Notes: a model not told the origin generated them from the sequence alone. 64,000 nt of DNA from Streptomyces humi (GCF_001005085.2 NZ_LBMU02000016.1:62001-126000), one strand, 5' to 3'; shown: positions 1-9,009, counted from the first letter of the stretch. Made by a program: numbers and translations.

Positions 1-16
1 CCGCGAAGAAGTTGCA

Positions 17-1777
17 GTGAAGCGGGCGGTTCTATACCTGCGCGTTTCGTCCAAGCGTCAGATGGACACCGACGCAGACTTCGACCCCGGGGGCAACTCG
101 ATCAACACGCAGCGAAAACATGCGCTGCAAAAAGCCAAAGAACTCGGAGTTGACGTCGTCGACGAGTGCGTCGAACCAGGAAACTCGGCAGTAACCATCG
201 CCAAGCGGCCAGTTTTTCGCCAGATGCTCAAACGCATCACCGAGCAGCGAGACGTCGATTGCGTCATCATCTACATGCGCTCACGCGTCTTCCGAAACTA
301 CATCGACGCCGCCATCACCAAGCGGCAGCTTGAGCAGTTCGGCGTCAAGTTGGTGTCCACCAAAGAGAACTTCGGCGATGGCGATATGGCCGAGGCCATG
401 GAGGCGGTAACCGATGTTTTCAACTGGCTTGCAGTCCGCCAAAGCGGCGAGGACGTCAAGACCAAAATGGCCAACAAGGCTCGCAACGGCGGCACGATCA
501 CCCGCACCCCTGTCGGGTACCTGAACACCATCGAACTCGTCGACGACCGCAGGGTTCGCACCGTCGCCGTCGATGCTGTACGCGGCCCCTTCATCCGCCT
601 GGCGTTCGAGCTGTATGCCACCGGTGAGTACACCGTGGAAGAAGTGGCGCAGGAACTGTACGACCGTGGGCTGCGCATGCCCCGCAACGCCCGGCACCCC
701 GAAGAACGGGGGATCTCCACCAACCGACTGCACGTCGTCCTGCGCGACGACTACTACTGCGGCTGGATCACCCACGAGGGCGAGAAGTACAAGGGGCGTC
801 ATACTCCCCTTGTCCCGCAAGACCTCTTCGACCGCGTACAGGAGATCGCCGACTCCCGAAACAACGCTCGTGAGAGACGGCGCGTGCATCACCACGAGCT
901 GAAGGGTTCGCTGTTCTGCGGCTCCTGTCGTCGCCGCCGAGGCGAACAGCGCCGCATGATCGTCCAGCACGCCACCAACCGGAACGGCGACGTCTATCGG
1001 TACCTCTTCTGCAACGGCCGCTTCGATCACATTTGTGAGCTGCCGTACGTCCCGATCGAACAGGTCGAGGAAGCCGTCGAAGACCACTACGCCACAGTGC
1101 GCTTCACACCAGAGTTCATCTCTGCCATGCGCTCGCATCTGACCGCCATGGTCGACGAACAACAGACCACGACCAAGCTCCTCCAAGCCCAGCTCACGAA
1201 ACAGCTTCGTGCGCTCGACACCAAGGAGAGCAACCTCATCGACCTGGCAGCCGACGGCGGCCTGCCCCAGGGCAAGATCAAGGCCAAGCTGCGAGACATC
1301 ACCAAGCAGCGGGATCGCCTGACGACCCGGCTCCACGACGTCGACGAAGACCTCAGCACAGGAGCAGAGATCATCGAGACGTGCTTGCAGCTTCTGCAAG
1401 ATCCGCAAGCGTTGTACCGGCGCTGCAACGATCAGCAGCGCCGCCGGCTGAACCAGGCGCTCTTCGAGGCGCTGTACATCGACGAGGACTTGGACGGCAA
1501 CGTTCGGGTGGGCCACAAGCTCAAGGAGCCGTTCAACGCCCTGCACGCGGCCCAGAGCCAACACCAGGCCCCCACTGGACCGCCGCAAGCCCCGGCCACC
1601 CTCCAAGCTGTCCTACCGGCCCCCAAACGCCAAAGCGCCCCTCCCCAGCCGGGGACGGGCGCTGGCCTGCAACTAACAGGGGCCGCCCTGGTGGGCGGCC
1701 CCTGGAAGGTACCGGGTTCCAATGAACTTCTTATGGTGGGCGATACTGGGTTCGAACCAGTGACCTCTTCGGTGTGA
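17..1777 (+). CDS. Large serine recombinase (integrase) of an integrated element
   Basis: Site-specific recombinase that would integrate and excise the element lying to the left of the window. The N-terminal resolvase domain (about residues 4-160) opens with YLRVSS, Ser11 being the likely nucleophile. A recombinase domain follows (about 185-290), then a zinc ribbon with a CGSC pair and two later Cys (about 300-345), then a coiled coil rich in Lys, Gln and Leu (about 380-440). Its 586 residues fit the large serine integrase range. The GTG start gives the usual KRAVLYLRVSS beginning, but no in-frame stop precedes it in the window, so the start could lie further left. Base composition looks less GC-rich than its neighbours. 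The last 12 or so codons read the antisense of tRNA-Val, and the stop lies opposite the anticodon stem-loop region, so the gene overlaps the likely attachment site. Confidence 0.9.
   Translation: MKRAVLYLRVSSKRQMDTDADFDPGGNSINTQRKHALQKAKELGVDVVDECVEPGNSAVTIAKRPVFRQMLKRITEQRDVDCVIIYMRSRVFRNYIDAAITKRQLEQFGVKLVSTKENFGDGDMAEAMEAVTDVFNWLAVRQSGEDVKTKMANKARNGGTITRTPVGYLNTIELVDDRRVRTVAVDAVRGPFIRLAFELYATGEYTVEEVAQELYDRGLRMPRNARHPEERGISTNRLHVVLRDDYYCGWITHEGEKYKGRHTPLVPQDLFDRVQEIADSRNNARERRRVHHHELKGSLFCGSCRRRRGEQRRMIVQHATNRNGDVYRYLFCNGRFDHICELPYVPIEQVEEAVEDHYATVRFTPEFISAMRSHLTAMVDEQQTTTKLLQAQLTKQLRALDTKESNLIDLAADGGLPQGKIKAKLRDITKQRDRLTTRLHDVDEDLSTGAEIIETCLQLLQDPQALYRRCNDQQRRRLNQALFEALYIDEDLDGNVRVGHKLKEPFNALHAAQSQHQAPTGPPQAPATLQAVLPAPKRQSAPPQPGTGAGLQLTGAALVGGPWKVPGSNELLMVGDTGFEPVTSSV
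1677..1704 (-). terminator. Hairpin downstream of tRNA-Val(CAC)
   Basis: A perfect 12-bp stem (CAGGGGCCGCCC / GGGCGGCCCCTG) with a TGGT loop lies just past the 3' end of the minus-strand tRNA and is probably its terminator. It sits inside the 3' end of the recombinase frame, so in the integrated state the element supplies this terminator. Confidence 0.6.
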
Positions 1778-1808
1778 ACGAAGCGCTCTCCCACTGAGCT
1801 AATCGCCC
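1734..1808 (-). tRNA. tRNA-Val (anticodon CAC)
   Basis: The minus strand folds as a full cloverleaf. Acceptor strands GGGCGAT and ATCGCCC pair, the D arm is TAGCTCAGTGGGAGAGC, the anticodon stem CTTCG/CGAAG encloses TTCACAC (anticodon CAC), and the T arm contains GGTTCGAACCC. Discriminator A is followed by an encoded CCA. The 72-nt body is identical to the tRNA at 9809-9880, but that copy lacks the encoded CCA. It abuts the recombinase gene on its 3' side, as expected for a tRNA used as an attachment site. Confidence 0.95.
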
Positions 1809-1847
1809 GGGAACGCAGTGAACGATACAGGGAGCCGCGGGCTTCGT

Positions 1848-2294
1848 TCAAACCGCTTGCAGGTGCCCGAGCAGTCCGCGCCGTCCCGACCGCATCATCA
1901 GCCGGTGGTTGGCACGGAAGAGCGGCCGTCCGGGGACGGCCAGCCGCCGCAACAGCGCCTTGTCGACGTCCACGACCTGCTCGTAGCGGGCGAGCGCGCC
2001 GGCGCCGTCGGCGACGACCGTCCAGCGGGCCCAGCCCACGATGTCGCCGGTCATGGCCGTCTCCAGCACCCCGGCCTCCGGATCGCGCCGCGTCTCGCGC
2101 GCGGTGAAGGTGATGTCGTACGGCAGGACGGAGCGGATGGTGATGATGCCCGTGGTGTCGTTCAGGCGGGTCACCGAGCGCACCTGTGGCCACCAGTGCG
2201 GGTAGTCCTCGACTCGTTCGAGTGCCCGGTAGACGGCCGCGGCCCCGAAGGGCAGCGGCCAGCGGCTGAGGAAGCGGTAGTGGGTCCAGTCCAT
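1848..2294 (-). CDS. SRPBCC (START-like) family protein
   Basis: A 148-residue protein of the SRPBCC/polyketide cyclase type, a fold that binds small hydrophobic ligands or lipids. The start at MDWTHYRF was chosen because it begins the conserved domain. The longer frame upstream is low-complexity Arg/Gly sequence and would cross the palindrome at 2322-2337. Visible family features are an early Val-Tyr-Arg-Ala-Leu helix, the DYPHWWPQV segment typical of the ligand pocket edge, alternating beta strands, and a C-terminal helix after Arg-Ala-Asn-His. The ligand cannot be told from sequence. It is transcribed alone, towards the tRNA. Confidence 0.75.
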   Translation of the reverse strand: MDWTHYRFLSRWPLPFGAAAVYRALERVEDYPHWWPQVRSVTRLNDTTGIITIRSVLPYDITFTARETRRDPEAGVLETAMTGDIVGWARWTVVADGAGALARYEQVVDVDKALLRRLAVPGRPLFRANHRLMMRSGRRGLLGHLQAV

Positions 2295-2321
2295 GGGCGG
2301 AGTCTGCCCGCGTGCCGTGTC

Positions 2322-2337
2322 TGAGTACGCGTACTCA
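2322..2337. promoter_or_regulatory. 16-bp perfect palindrome, probable operator
   Basis: TGAGTACGCGTACTCA is a perfect inverted repeat about 28 bp upstream of the SRPBCC start, where a dimeric repressor would block the promoter. No regulator gene lies next to it, so the binding protein is unknown. Confidence 0.5.
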
Positions 2338-2413
2338 TGCCCCGCGAAGTGACCTGGACCACACTCATGGGTGCGAGCGCCGCCGCCCGTGCGACGGCGC
2401 TCCCCCACCCCTC

Positions 2414-5152
2414 CTACGAGGGCATCTTGTCGCCGAGCAGGGCCAGGTTCTCGATGGCGGCGAGTCCGTACAGCGCGGTGTCGTTCGAGGACACCCAGCT
2501 CGCCTCGCTGCCCGCGACGAGCGTGACCGGACCGGACAGCGCCTCGGTCTTCCACGGCGAGGACTCCGTGTACCCGTCGGAGCTGTAGAACTTCGTCCAG
2601 GCGCGCTTGGCCAGCGTCTCGTCACCGGTCTGCACGGCGGCGTAGGCGTCGAGCCGCGAGTGGCCCTGGAACAGCAGCAGGGTGCCGAAGTTGGAGCCGT
2701 AGCGTGCCGCCTGTTCGGCCTTGGTGGCGTTGAAGTAGCGGCAGTAGTCGAAGTAGGCCTCGTTGAACTCGGGCATGTCGACCAGGTGGATGAGCTCCGC
2801 GCAGAGTTCGTTGAGGCCGAAGACGGCGGAGAGGTGGGAGACCGAGACGACCGCGGTGGTGGCCGTGGCGAACTTGCCGGTGTCGAGGTCGTAGAGGCCG
2901 CTGCCCTGGACGAAGCCGTTGGGCTGGGCGGCGATGCCCTGCATGGTGGACAGGACGCGGGCCTTGGCCTTCTCCCACTTGGGGCCCTTGCGTTCCCACT
3001 CGGTCAGCCACGCCGACACCAGGCCGCTCCAGTCGGTGCCGAAGCCGATGGAGAGGGCGTGCCGGTCGGGGGTGTAGGGGTCGGTGCGGACCTTGCGCTG
3101 CGGGTCGAGGACGAGGAAGGTCTCGTCGGAGTCGACGTTGGCGGCCATCAGGTCGCCGACGCGTTCGTCCGCGGTGAGGAAGTAGTAGAAGCGCCGGTAG
3201 GTGGTGTTGGAGATGCGCTGCTGCTTGGCGCTGTCCGCGAAGTGCTGGACACCGTGCCGGGTGCCGAGGCCCGCCCACTGGCCGATGTGGTAGACGTCGA
3301 CCTCGCCGGTGTGCCGGGTCAGCGCCTCCGCGAACCGGAAGATGTCGGAGCGGCCGCTTCTCAGGTAGGCGTACCAGAGCCAGAGGTCCGGGGAGAGCTC
3401 GGAGTTGTCCCAGGCGTAGCCGCCGACGTCGTACCGCCACTGGTGGCGGACGGTGTCGTAGGTGTGCATGAAGTCGCCGTAGTCCCAGAAGCCGTACCAA
3501 CGGCGTTGCTCCACCTGGTCCTTGTAGTAGGTGAAGAGGAAGTCGAGGTGGTCCTCGATCTTCGCCTTGGCGGCGGTGGAGCGGTCGGGCTCGGAGTACA
3601 GGCCGGGTCCGAAGACCTTGGCCTTGATCAACTGCTTGGGCGGTGCGGTGAGTTGCGGGAGCGTCCGGACGGCCTCGACCTGGTCGGCCAGCGCCTCGGG
3701 GGTCGGTGTCGTCTCGTTGGCCCAGAACAGCAGCTCCGAGGTACGGGCGATGCCGTAGGGGGTGCCGAACTCCGGCTCGTAGTCCTCGTAGGTGATGTTG
3801 AGGCCTTCGAGCTGTTCGGCGTAGGTGTCCTGGCCCATGCCGTCGTGGTAGAAGCGCAGGTCCATCGGCTGGGCCTCGGGCGACCAGAGCCAGAGGGTGA
3901 CCTCGGCGCTGTCGGTGTGGGCGTCGCGGATGTCGAGCTGGGCCGGGAACTTCTCCCAGAAGTCCCTCAGTCCGAAGGAGAGTCCGCCGCTCGCGCCGCC
4001 GACGTACCCGAATCCGGAGGCCCGCTTGCCGCCGCCGGCCGCGATCCAGCCGTACCCCTTCTTCGTGCGCTTGCGCAGCGTGAACCCGTCGGCGGAGAGC
4101 TGGGCGAGGGTGTAGTCGCCCCAGTGCGGGATGTACTGGAGGCGGGTGGTGACGCGCTGGTCCCAGGTGGCCGGGTCGGGCAGCTTCTCCCCCGCGTACT
4201 GGGCCGCCTGCACGGCCGCGCCCGGGTCGCGGCGCAGCCCTGTGATGCCCTGGACGGCCTCCCGCAGCAGACCGGTGCCCTCTCCCCCGATCCGGACGTG
4301 CCGGTCGTACGCCTCGTCGCGCATCGGCACGCTGAAGCGGACGCCGAGGCCGCGGATGAAGTCACCGCTCGCCTTGCCCGGCTCCTGGGTGCCGTCGTAG
4401 GTGATCGTGTGGACCATGCGGAAGGAGTCGGCGCCCGCGTAGAAGTAGAGGCGGATCGAGAACGGCAGCCAACTGCGGCTTCCCTTGCGGTGCTTGCCGT
4501 CGATGCGGACGACCGCGCGGACCGGGCCGTCCTGTTCGACGGTGACGGAGTCGATGGCCCCGTCGAAGCGCTCGGTCTTGACCGTGCCCTGGTCCTCGTC
4601 CTCGACCTCGGGCTGGCGGATGAGGACCAGCCGTCCGTTCCTGGCGATCTCGGTGGAGCCCCGGGTGACGGACTTGATGATCGTGGAGCCGTTCTTGCCG
4701 ATCTTCACCGCGATCACGCCGGTGGACACGTCGATCGTGCCGCCGCTCCTGTCGACGGTGACCTTCCTGTCGGGCGCGGCCGCGTCGCCCGCCGCGAGGG
4801 TGAGTTTTCCGCTTCCCGAACTCACCGCGTGGGCCGTCCACTTGAGGGAGCCGTCCGGCCAGTAGGCGATCGGCCAGGACTGGACCGGCACGTCCTTGCC
4901 GTCCGCGTCCGTGAGCGCGAAGTTCTGGTCCTCCCGGAAGGCGCCCATCGGCCAGGGCACGCCGACGGTCGAGCCGGGCGCGGCGCCGAGGCCGCCGTCC
5001 TCCAGCCAGTCCAGGGTCACCGGGTCCTCGTCGGCGGCCTCGGCTCTGGGCGCGGCCTGCGCTTCCCTACCGCCCAGCGCCCAGCTGAACTGGGCGGCGG
5101 CGCCGGCCACGGCGGCCGCCTTGAGAAGGGACCTGCGAGGGATGGGAGACAT
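2414..5152 (-). CDS. Secreted YetA/PcRGLX-like lyase family protein
   Basis: A 912-residue exported protein. A Tat signal (RRSLLKAAAVAG, then a hydrophobic stretch and AQA before residue 35) sends it out folded. The rest resembles the YetA/exo-rhamnogalacturonan lyase (PcRGLX) family: an N-terminal beta-rich domain (about 45-330) with VPWPMG and SLKWTAH motifs, and a large (alpha/alpha) barrel (about 480-900) rich in aromatic residues such as YGFWDYGDFMHTYD and WAGLGTRHGVQHFADS. YetA relatives in Bacillus sit with rhamnogalacturonan genes, and here a DUF624 (YesL-like) gene and a sugar ABC transporter follow the same pattern. Exact substrate and bond specificity are inferred. ATG is preceded by AAGGAAAGG. 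Confidence 0.7.
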   Translation of the reverse strand: MSPIPRRSLLKAAAVAGAAAQFSWALGGREAQAAPRAEAADEDPVTLDWLEDGGLGAAPGSTVGVPWPMGAFREDQNFALTDADGKDVPVQSWPIAYWPDGSLKWTAHAVSSGSGKLTLAAGDAAAPDRKVTVDRSGGTIDVSTGVIAVKIGKNGSTIIKSVTRGSTEIARNGRLVLIRQPEVEDEDQGTVKTERFDGAIDSVTVEQDGPVRAVVRIDGKHRKGSRSWLPFSIRLYFYAGADSFRMVHTITYDGTQEPGKASGDFIRGLGVRFSVPMRDEAYDRHVRIGGEGTGLLREAVQGITGLRRDPGAAVQAAQYAGEKLPDPATWDQRVTTRLQYIPHWGDYTLAQLSADGFTLRKRTKKGYGWIAAGGGKRASGFGYVGGASGGLSFGLRDFWEKFPAQLDIRDAHTDSAEVTLWLWSPEAQPMDLRFYHDGMGQDTYAEQLEGLNITYEDYEPEFGTPYGIARTSELLFWANETTPTPEALADQVEAVRTLPQLTAPPKQLIKAKVFGPGLYSEPDRSTAAKAKIEDHLDFLFTYYKDQVEQRRWYGFWDYGDFMHTYDTVRHQWRYDVGGYAWDNSELSPDLWLWYAYLRSGRSDIFRFAEALTRHTGEVDVYHIGQWAGLGTRHGVQHFADSAKQQRISNTTYRRFYYFLTADERVGDLMAANVDSDETFLVLDPQRKVRTDPYTPDRHALSIGFGTDWSGLVSAWLTEWERKGPKWEKAKARVLSTMQGIAAQPNGFVQGSGLYDLDTGKFATATTAVVSVSHLSAVFGLNELCAELIHLVDMPEFNEAYFDYCRYFNATKAEQAARYGSNFGTLLLFQGHSRLDAYAAVQTGDETLAKRAWTKFYSSDGYTESSPWKTEALSGPVTLVAGSEASWVSSNDTALYGLAAIENLALLGDKMPS

Positions 5153-5252
5153 GTTTCCGCCTTTCCTTTCCGTGCGAGTGCAGGGTGGTCAGGGGCATGA
5201 CAGAGATTGATACGGCGCCGGTGGCGCCGCCCTTGGCACGGGACACCGCCGG

Positions 5253-5834
5253 TCAGCGGCGGCGGTGGCGCTCCTCCACGGCGACGGCCGCCGCCGCGAC
5301 GGCGCCCAGCACGGGCACCGCCAGCGGTGCGATGAGCAGGGCGGAACAGATCACGAGGACCGCTCCCCCGACGAGCAGGAAGGATCCGCCGGGGTCGAGG
5401 ACGGTACGGCGGCCCGCCGCCGCCAGCAGGGTGCGCCAGCGGTCGCCGGGCGTCCAGACGGCCGCCGCGCGGAGCCCGGCGACCGCCAGGCCGATCACCG
5501 CGAAGAGGCCCACGGCCCCGACGAGCGGTCCGCCGGGCAGCCCGGCGCGCACGGCCCGGACATCCACCCAGGCGACCGCGACCGCACCCCAGCCGGCGAG
5601 CCCTACGACCCAGCCGCCGCGCACGGCGACCCGGAAGTCCGCGACGAACTCCCGCCAGCCACCGCTTACTTGACCGGTGCGGCGGCGCAGATGCCGGGCC
5701 CCGGCGGCGAAGGCTGCCGGATAGGTGACGACCCCCAGCGAAGCGACCGCGATCCACACCCCGGTGAGCAGGCACTCGGCGAAGACGCCGAACCGCTCCG
5801 CGAAGACGGACGGCTTGGTGCGCACGTCGGCCAC
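5253..5834 (-). CDS. DUF624 (YesL-like) membrane protein
   Basis: A 193-residue integral membrane protein with about five hydrophobic segments, a Gly/Ala/Val-rich composition and the N-terminal FGVFAECLLTGVWIAVASLGVV pattern (spread over residues 16-37) of the DUF624/YesL family. Members lie almost always beside carbohydrate ABC transporters and glycan-degrading enzymes. Their biochemical role is not established; an accessory function in uptake has been suggested. GTG start at 5834. The stop of the upstream permease gene is 7 bp away, so it is the fourth gene of the transporter operon. Confidence 0.65.
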   Translation of the reverse strand: MADVRTKPSVFAERFGVFAECLLTGVWIAVASLGVVTYPAAFAAGARHLRRRTGQVSGGWREFVADFRVAVRGGWVVGLAGWGAVAVAWVDVRAVRAGLPGGPLVGAVGLFAVIGLAVAGLRAAAVWTPGDRWRTLLAAAGRRTVLDPGGSFLLVGGAVLVICSALLIAPLAVPVLGAVAAAAVAVEERHRRR

Positions 5835-5841
5835 GACGTCA

Positions 5842-6717
5842 TCAGCCCTTCAGTCCGGAGGTCGCCATTCCGTCGATCAGATAGCGCTGGAAGGCGAGGA
5901 AGAACAACAGCACGGGCAGCAGCGCGACCAGGGACATGGCGATCATGCCGCCGTAGTTCGCGGCCACGCCGTCGGAGTCGCGGAACATCATCAGGCCCAG
6001 GGACACCGTGTACTTGCCGGGTTCGTTGAGGTAGATCAGCGGACCCATGAAGTCGTTCCAGGCGTTGATGAAGGTGAAGATCGCGCTGGTGATGAGCGCG
6101 GGCCGGCACAGCGGCAGCACGATCGACCAGTAGATGCGGAGGTGTCCGCAGCCGTCGAGCCGGGCCGCCTCGTCGAGCTCCCTCGGCAGGTTGCGCATGA
6201 ACTGCACCATCAGGAAGACGAAGAACGCCTCGGTGGCGAGGTACTTGCCGACCAGCAGCGGGGCGTAGGTGTTGATCCAGCCCAGCTTCTGGAACATCAC
6301 GTACTGCGGGATCAGCAGCACGTGGTACGGCAGCAGCAGGGTCCCGATCATCAGGGAGAAGAGCAGGTTGCGGCCGGCGAACCGGATACGGGCGAAGGCG
6401 TAGGCGGTGAGGGAGCAGGAGACCAGTACGCCCACGACGGCACCGACGGCGTAGAACAGCGAGTTCTCGAAGAACGTCCAGATGCCGATGTCCGCGATGC
6501 CGTCGGCGAGGCCCTTGAAGTTCGACAGGATCGGGTGCCCGGGGAACAGTTGCAGGCTGTTGATGATGTCCTTGCTGGGCTTGAACGAGGCGCCGATCAC
6601 CCAGGCCACCGGGTAGAGGATGACCGCGAGGATCAGCAGGGCACCGAGGTGCCAGGCCAGGGATCCGGCTCGCTTACGACCGACCGTGTCCGTGACCTTG
6701 GTGGTGATCGCGCTCAT
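5842..6717 (-). CDS. Carbohydrate ABC transporter permease (MalG type)
   Basis: Inner membrane permease subunit for oligosaccharide uptake, 291 residues with six predicted membrane helices. The EAA loop that docks on the ATPase is visible as LDEAARLDGCGHLRIYW (about residues 185-200), followed by the usual P-L-x-x-P-A-L. The MSAITTKVTD start overlaps the end of the preceding permease gene by 4 bp, indicating translational coupling. No ATPase gene is present. Streptomyces sugar importers of this kind generally use the shared ATPase MsiK, so a remote ATPase is expected. Confidence 0.88.
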   Translation of the reverse strand: MSAITTKVTDTVGRKRAGSLAWHLGALLILAVILYPVAWVIGASFKPSKDIINSLQLFPGHPILSNFKGLADGIADIGIWTFFENSLFYAVGAVVGVLVSCSLTAYAFARIRFAGRNLLFSLMIGTLLLPYHVLLIPQYVMFQKLGWINTYAPLLVGKYLATEAFFVFLMVQFMRNLPRELDEAARLDGCGHLRIYWSIVLPLCRPALITSAIFTFINAWNDFMGPLIYLNEPGKYTVSLGLMMFRDSDGVAANYGGMIAMSLVALLPVLLFFLAFQRYLIDGMATSGLKG

Positions 6718-7685
6718 CGGGCTCCCTCCTCGTAGTGCACCCACTTCTTCTGGGACCAGAAGAGGACGGCCGTCACCAGCGCGACCGCGAGCAGCAGCAT
6801 CCACGCCATCGCCGCCGCGAAGCCCATCTGGGCGTTCTTGAAACCCTGCTGGTACAGGTAGCAGGTGTAGACGAGCGTGGCGTCGGCCGGACCGCACTGC
6901 GTGTTGGAGACGACGTAGGCCGACCCGAAGATCTGGAAGGAGTGGATGGTCTCCAGGAGCACGTTGAAGAACAGCACCGGGGAGATCATCGGCAGGGTGA
7001 TGTTCCAGAACCTGCGCAGCGGCCCGGCGCCGTCCATCTCGGCGGCCTCGTAGAGCTCCCTGGGCACCTGCTTCAGACCGGCCAGGAAGATGACCATGGG
7101 CGCGCCGAACTGCCACACCGTCAACGCGACCAGGCAGTACAGCACCCAGTCGGCGTTGCCGACCCAGCCGCCGACGTGCCAGCCGAAGAAGGACTGGGTA
7201 CGGTCCACCACCGCGCCGTCGGAGAACAGCGACCGCCAGACGAAACCGACGGACACGCTCGCGCCGATCAGCGAGGGCGCGTAGAAGGCGGCCCGGTAGA
7301 AGGCCTGGCCGCGCCGGCTCTGGGCGAGGAGCAGCGCCACCCCGAGAGCCAGCAGCAGCTTCAGCGGGGTGCCGATGACCACGTACTTCGCGGTCACCTC
7401 CACCGACTTCTGCCAGCGGGGGTCGTCGAACATCCTGGTGAAGTTGTCGAACCCGACCCACTTCGGCGTGTTGAAGAGGTTGTAGTCGGTGAACGCGAAG
7501 TACAGCGAGGCGACCATCGGGCCCGCGGTCAGCAGCAGGAAGCCGGCGATCCAGGGGGACATGAACAGGTAGCCGGCGAGGTTCTCACGCCGGCGGCCCG
7601 GTCGCCGGCGCGCGTCGGCGGCGACCGGACGCGGCTCGCGGGCCGCGGGCAGGGAGTCCTTGACGAGCGTCACGGCAGGTCCCAT
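6714..7685 (-). CDS. Carbohydrate ABC transporter permease (MalF type)
   Basis: Second permease subunit of the importer, 323 residues. After a basic N-terminus ([10 protein letters not shown]) come about six membrane helices and the EAA loop ELYEAAEMDGAGPLRRFW (about residues 225-242). MalF-type permeases carry the PSLIGASVSVGFVWR-like segment seen here. The ATG overlaps the stop of the solute-binding protein gene by one base (TGATG), so the two are coupled. The long in-frame extension read further upstream is a shadow of the binding-protein gene. Confidence 0.88.
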   Translation of the reverse strand: MGPAVTLVKDSLPAAREPRPVAADARRRPGRRRENLAGYLFMSPWIAGFLLLTAGPMVASLYFAFTDYNLFNTPKWVGFDNFTRMFDDPRWQKSVEVTAKYVVIGTPLKLLLALGVALLLAQSRRGQAFYRAAFYAPSLIGASVSVGFVWRSLFSDGAVVDRTQSFFGWHVGGWVGNADWVLYCLVALTVWQFGAPMVIFLAGLKQVPRELYEAAEMDGAGPLRRFWNITLPMISPVLFFNVLLETIHSFQIFGSAYVVSNTQCGPADATLVYTCYLYQQGFKNAQMGFAAAMAWMLLLAVALVTAVLFWSQKKWVHYEEGAR

Positions 7686-8971
7686 CAGGCCTGGAAGGCG
7701 GCCTCGGACTCGGTGAAGAACTGCTTCACCGCGTCCGCGACCTTGGTCTTGCCCTGGCCGAGGTCGCCGCCGATGCGCAGGAAGGCGGCCTCGATGGTGT
7801 CGGCACCGGAGGGGTGCGGGGTGATCGTGCCGAGCACGCCCGCCTTGGCGGTGTCGTCCTCGTACTGCGCGATCTCCTTGTTGACCGGGTCCGTCGGCTT
7901 GTACGCGGTGTACTGCTCGGTGCTCGCGAGAATGCCCCGGTCGTAGCCCATGATCTTGCCGACCTCGGGGTCGTGGACCATGAAGTCGATGAACTGGGCG
8001 ACTTCCTTGGGGTGCGCGGTGCGGGCGGAGGCGCTGAGCATGAGGGAGGCGAGGTACTGCCCGGTGTGCTTGCCGTCCATGGTGGGGATCGGGGCGAGGC
8101 CGTAGGTGCTGCTGCCCTCCGCCGTGTAGCGGACGGTGAAGTTGTCCCAGGTGAACTCCGAGGCGCCGTGGCCTGCGGAGAGGGAGGACTTGGGCGCGTC
8201 CTGCTGGACGACCTTCGGGTCGGTGACCAGGCCGGCCTTGACGCGGTTGTAGCCGTCCGTCCACCACTCCGTCAGGTCGGCCTTGTCGAAGCCGAGTCCG
8301 TCGGCGGTGTAGAACGCCTTGCCGTTCTGACGGAGGTAGAGGTCGTAGAGGTACATGATCGCGAAGTAGCCGGTGTCCCCCGCGACCTTGGTCTTGTCGT
8401 GGATGGTCTTGAGGGCCTTGAAGTAGTCGTCCCAGGTCCAGCCCTCGTGCGGCTCGACCCCGGCCTTCGCGAAGACCTTCTTGTCGATGACCAGCGCCAT
8501 GGTGTTCGAACCGACCGGCACTCCGAGCTGCTTGCCGTCGACCTGGCCGACCTTCGTGACTCCGGCCCGGAAGTGATCCAGGCTCAGATTTCCCGCCTGA
8601 ACCTGCGACTTCAGATCGAGCAGAATTCCTCGCTTGTCGTACTTCCGGAGAAAGGTGACGGCATTCTGGAAAACATCCGGGGGATTTCCGCCGGCGGCCT
8701 GGGTCTGGAACTTCTCCCAGAACGACGCATACGTCTGAAAGTCGGTCTTGACCTTGATCTTCGGGTACTTCTTCTCGAAGAGCGCGATGGTCTGGTTGAT
8801 CTTCTTGGCGCGTTCCTCGGCACCCCACCACGAGTAACGGATCGTCACCGTCCCGTCCCCGGAGCCGCTGCCGCCTCCGCAACCGGCCGTCGCGGCGAGC
8901 CCGAGCGCGGCCGCCGAGGCTCCGGCCGCCTTCAGGATGGTCCGCCTCTCCACATTCCTGCTGGTTCCCAC
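7685..8971 (-). CDS. Sugar ABC transporter solute-binding lipoprotein
   Basis: Family 1 extracellular solute-binding protein that captures the sugar and passes it to the two permeases encoded downstream. The signal peptide has a twin-arginine (RRTILKAAG) and a lipobox ending in Cys31 (ATAGC), followed by a Gly/Ser linker. Typical motifs are TIRYSWWG near the mature N-terminus, PPDVFQNAVTFL, and WTWDDYFKALKTI. The start chosen is GTG at 8971 (VGTSRNVERR), preceded by GGGGAGGGG at good spacing. The longer frame from 9040 would run through the operator-like palindromes at 9010-9032, so it is unlikely. Confidence 0.85.
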   Translation of the reverse strand: MGTSRNVERRTILKAAGASAAALGLAATAGCGGGSGSGDGTVTIRYSWWGAEERAKKINQTIALFEKKYPKIKVKTDFQTYASFWEKFQTQAAGGNPPDVFQNAVTFLRKYDKRGILLDLKSQVQAGNLSLDHFRAGVTKVGQVDGKQLGVPVGSNTMALVIDKKVFAKAGVEPHEGWTWDDYFKALKTIHDKTKVAGDTGYFAIMYLYDLYLRQNGKAFYTADGLGFDKADLTEWWTDGYNRVKAGLVTDPKVVQQDAPKSSLSAGHGASEFTWDNFTVRYTAEGSSTYGLAPIPTMDGKHTGQYLASLMLSASARTAHPKEVAQFIDFMVHDPEVGKIMGYDRGILASTEQYTAYKPTDPVNKEIAQYEDDTAKAGVLGTITPHPSGADTIEAAFLRIGGDLGQGKTKVADAVKQFFTESEAAFQA

Positions 8972-9009
8972 AGTCGGGCCCCTCCCCGCAGCGGTCGCCG
9001 CCGCTTGCA

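Noticed and set aside
1738..1777. Recombinase C-terminus GDTGFEPVTSSV as a conserved protein motif
   Set aside because: This peptide is what any frame reading the antisense of this tRNA gives. It is DNA overlap, not a protein feature.
2312..5200. Very long plus-strand frame (962 codons) opposite the YetA-like gene
   Set aside because: Its translation is Val/Gly/Glu/Arg-rich with no domain. It is the antisense of a clear Tat-exported protein; high third-position GC keeps such frames open.
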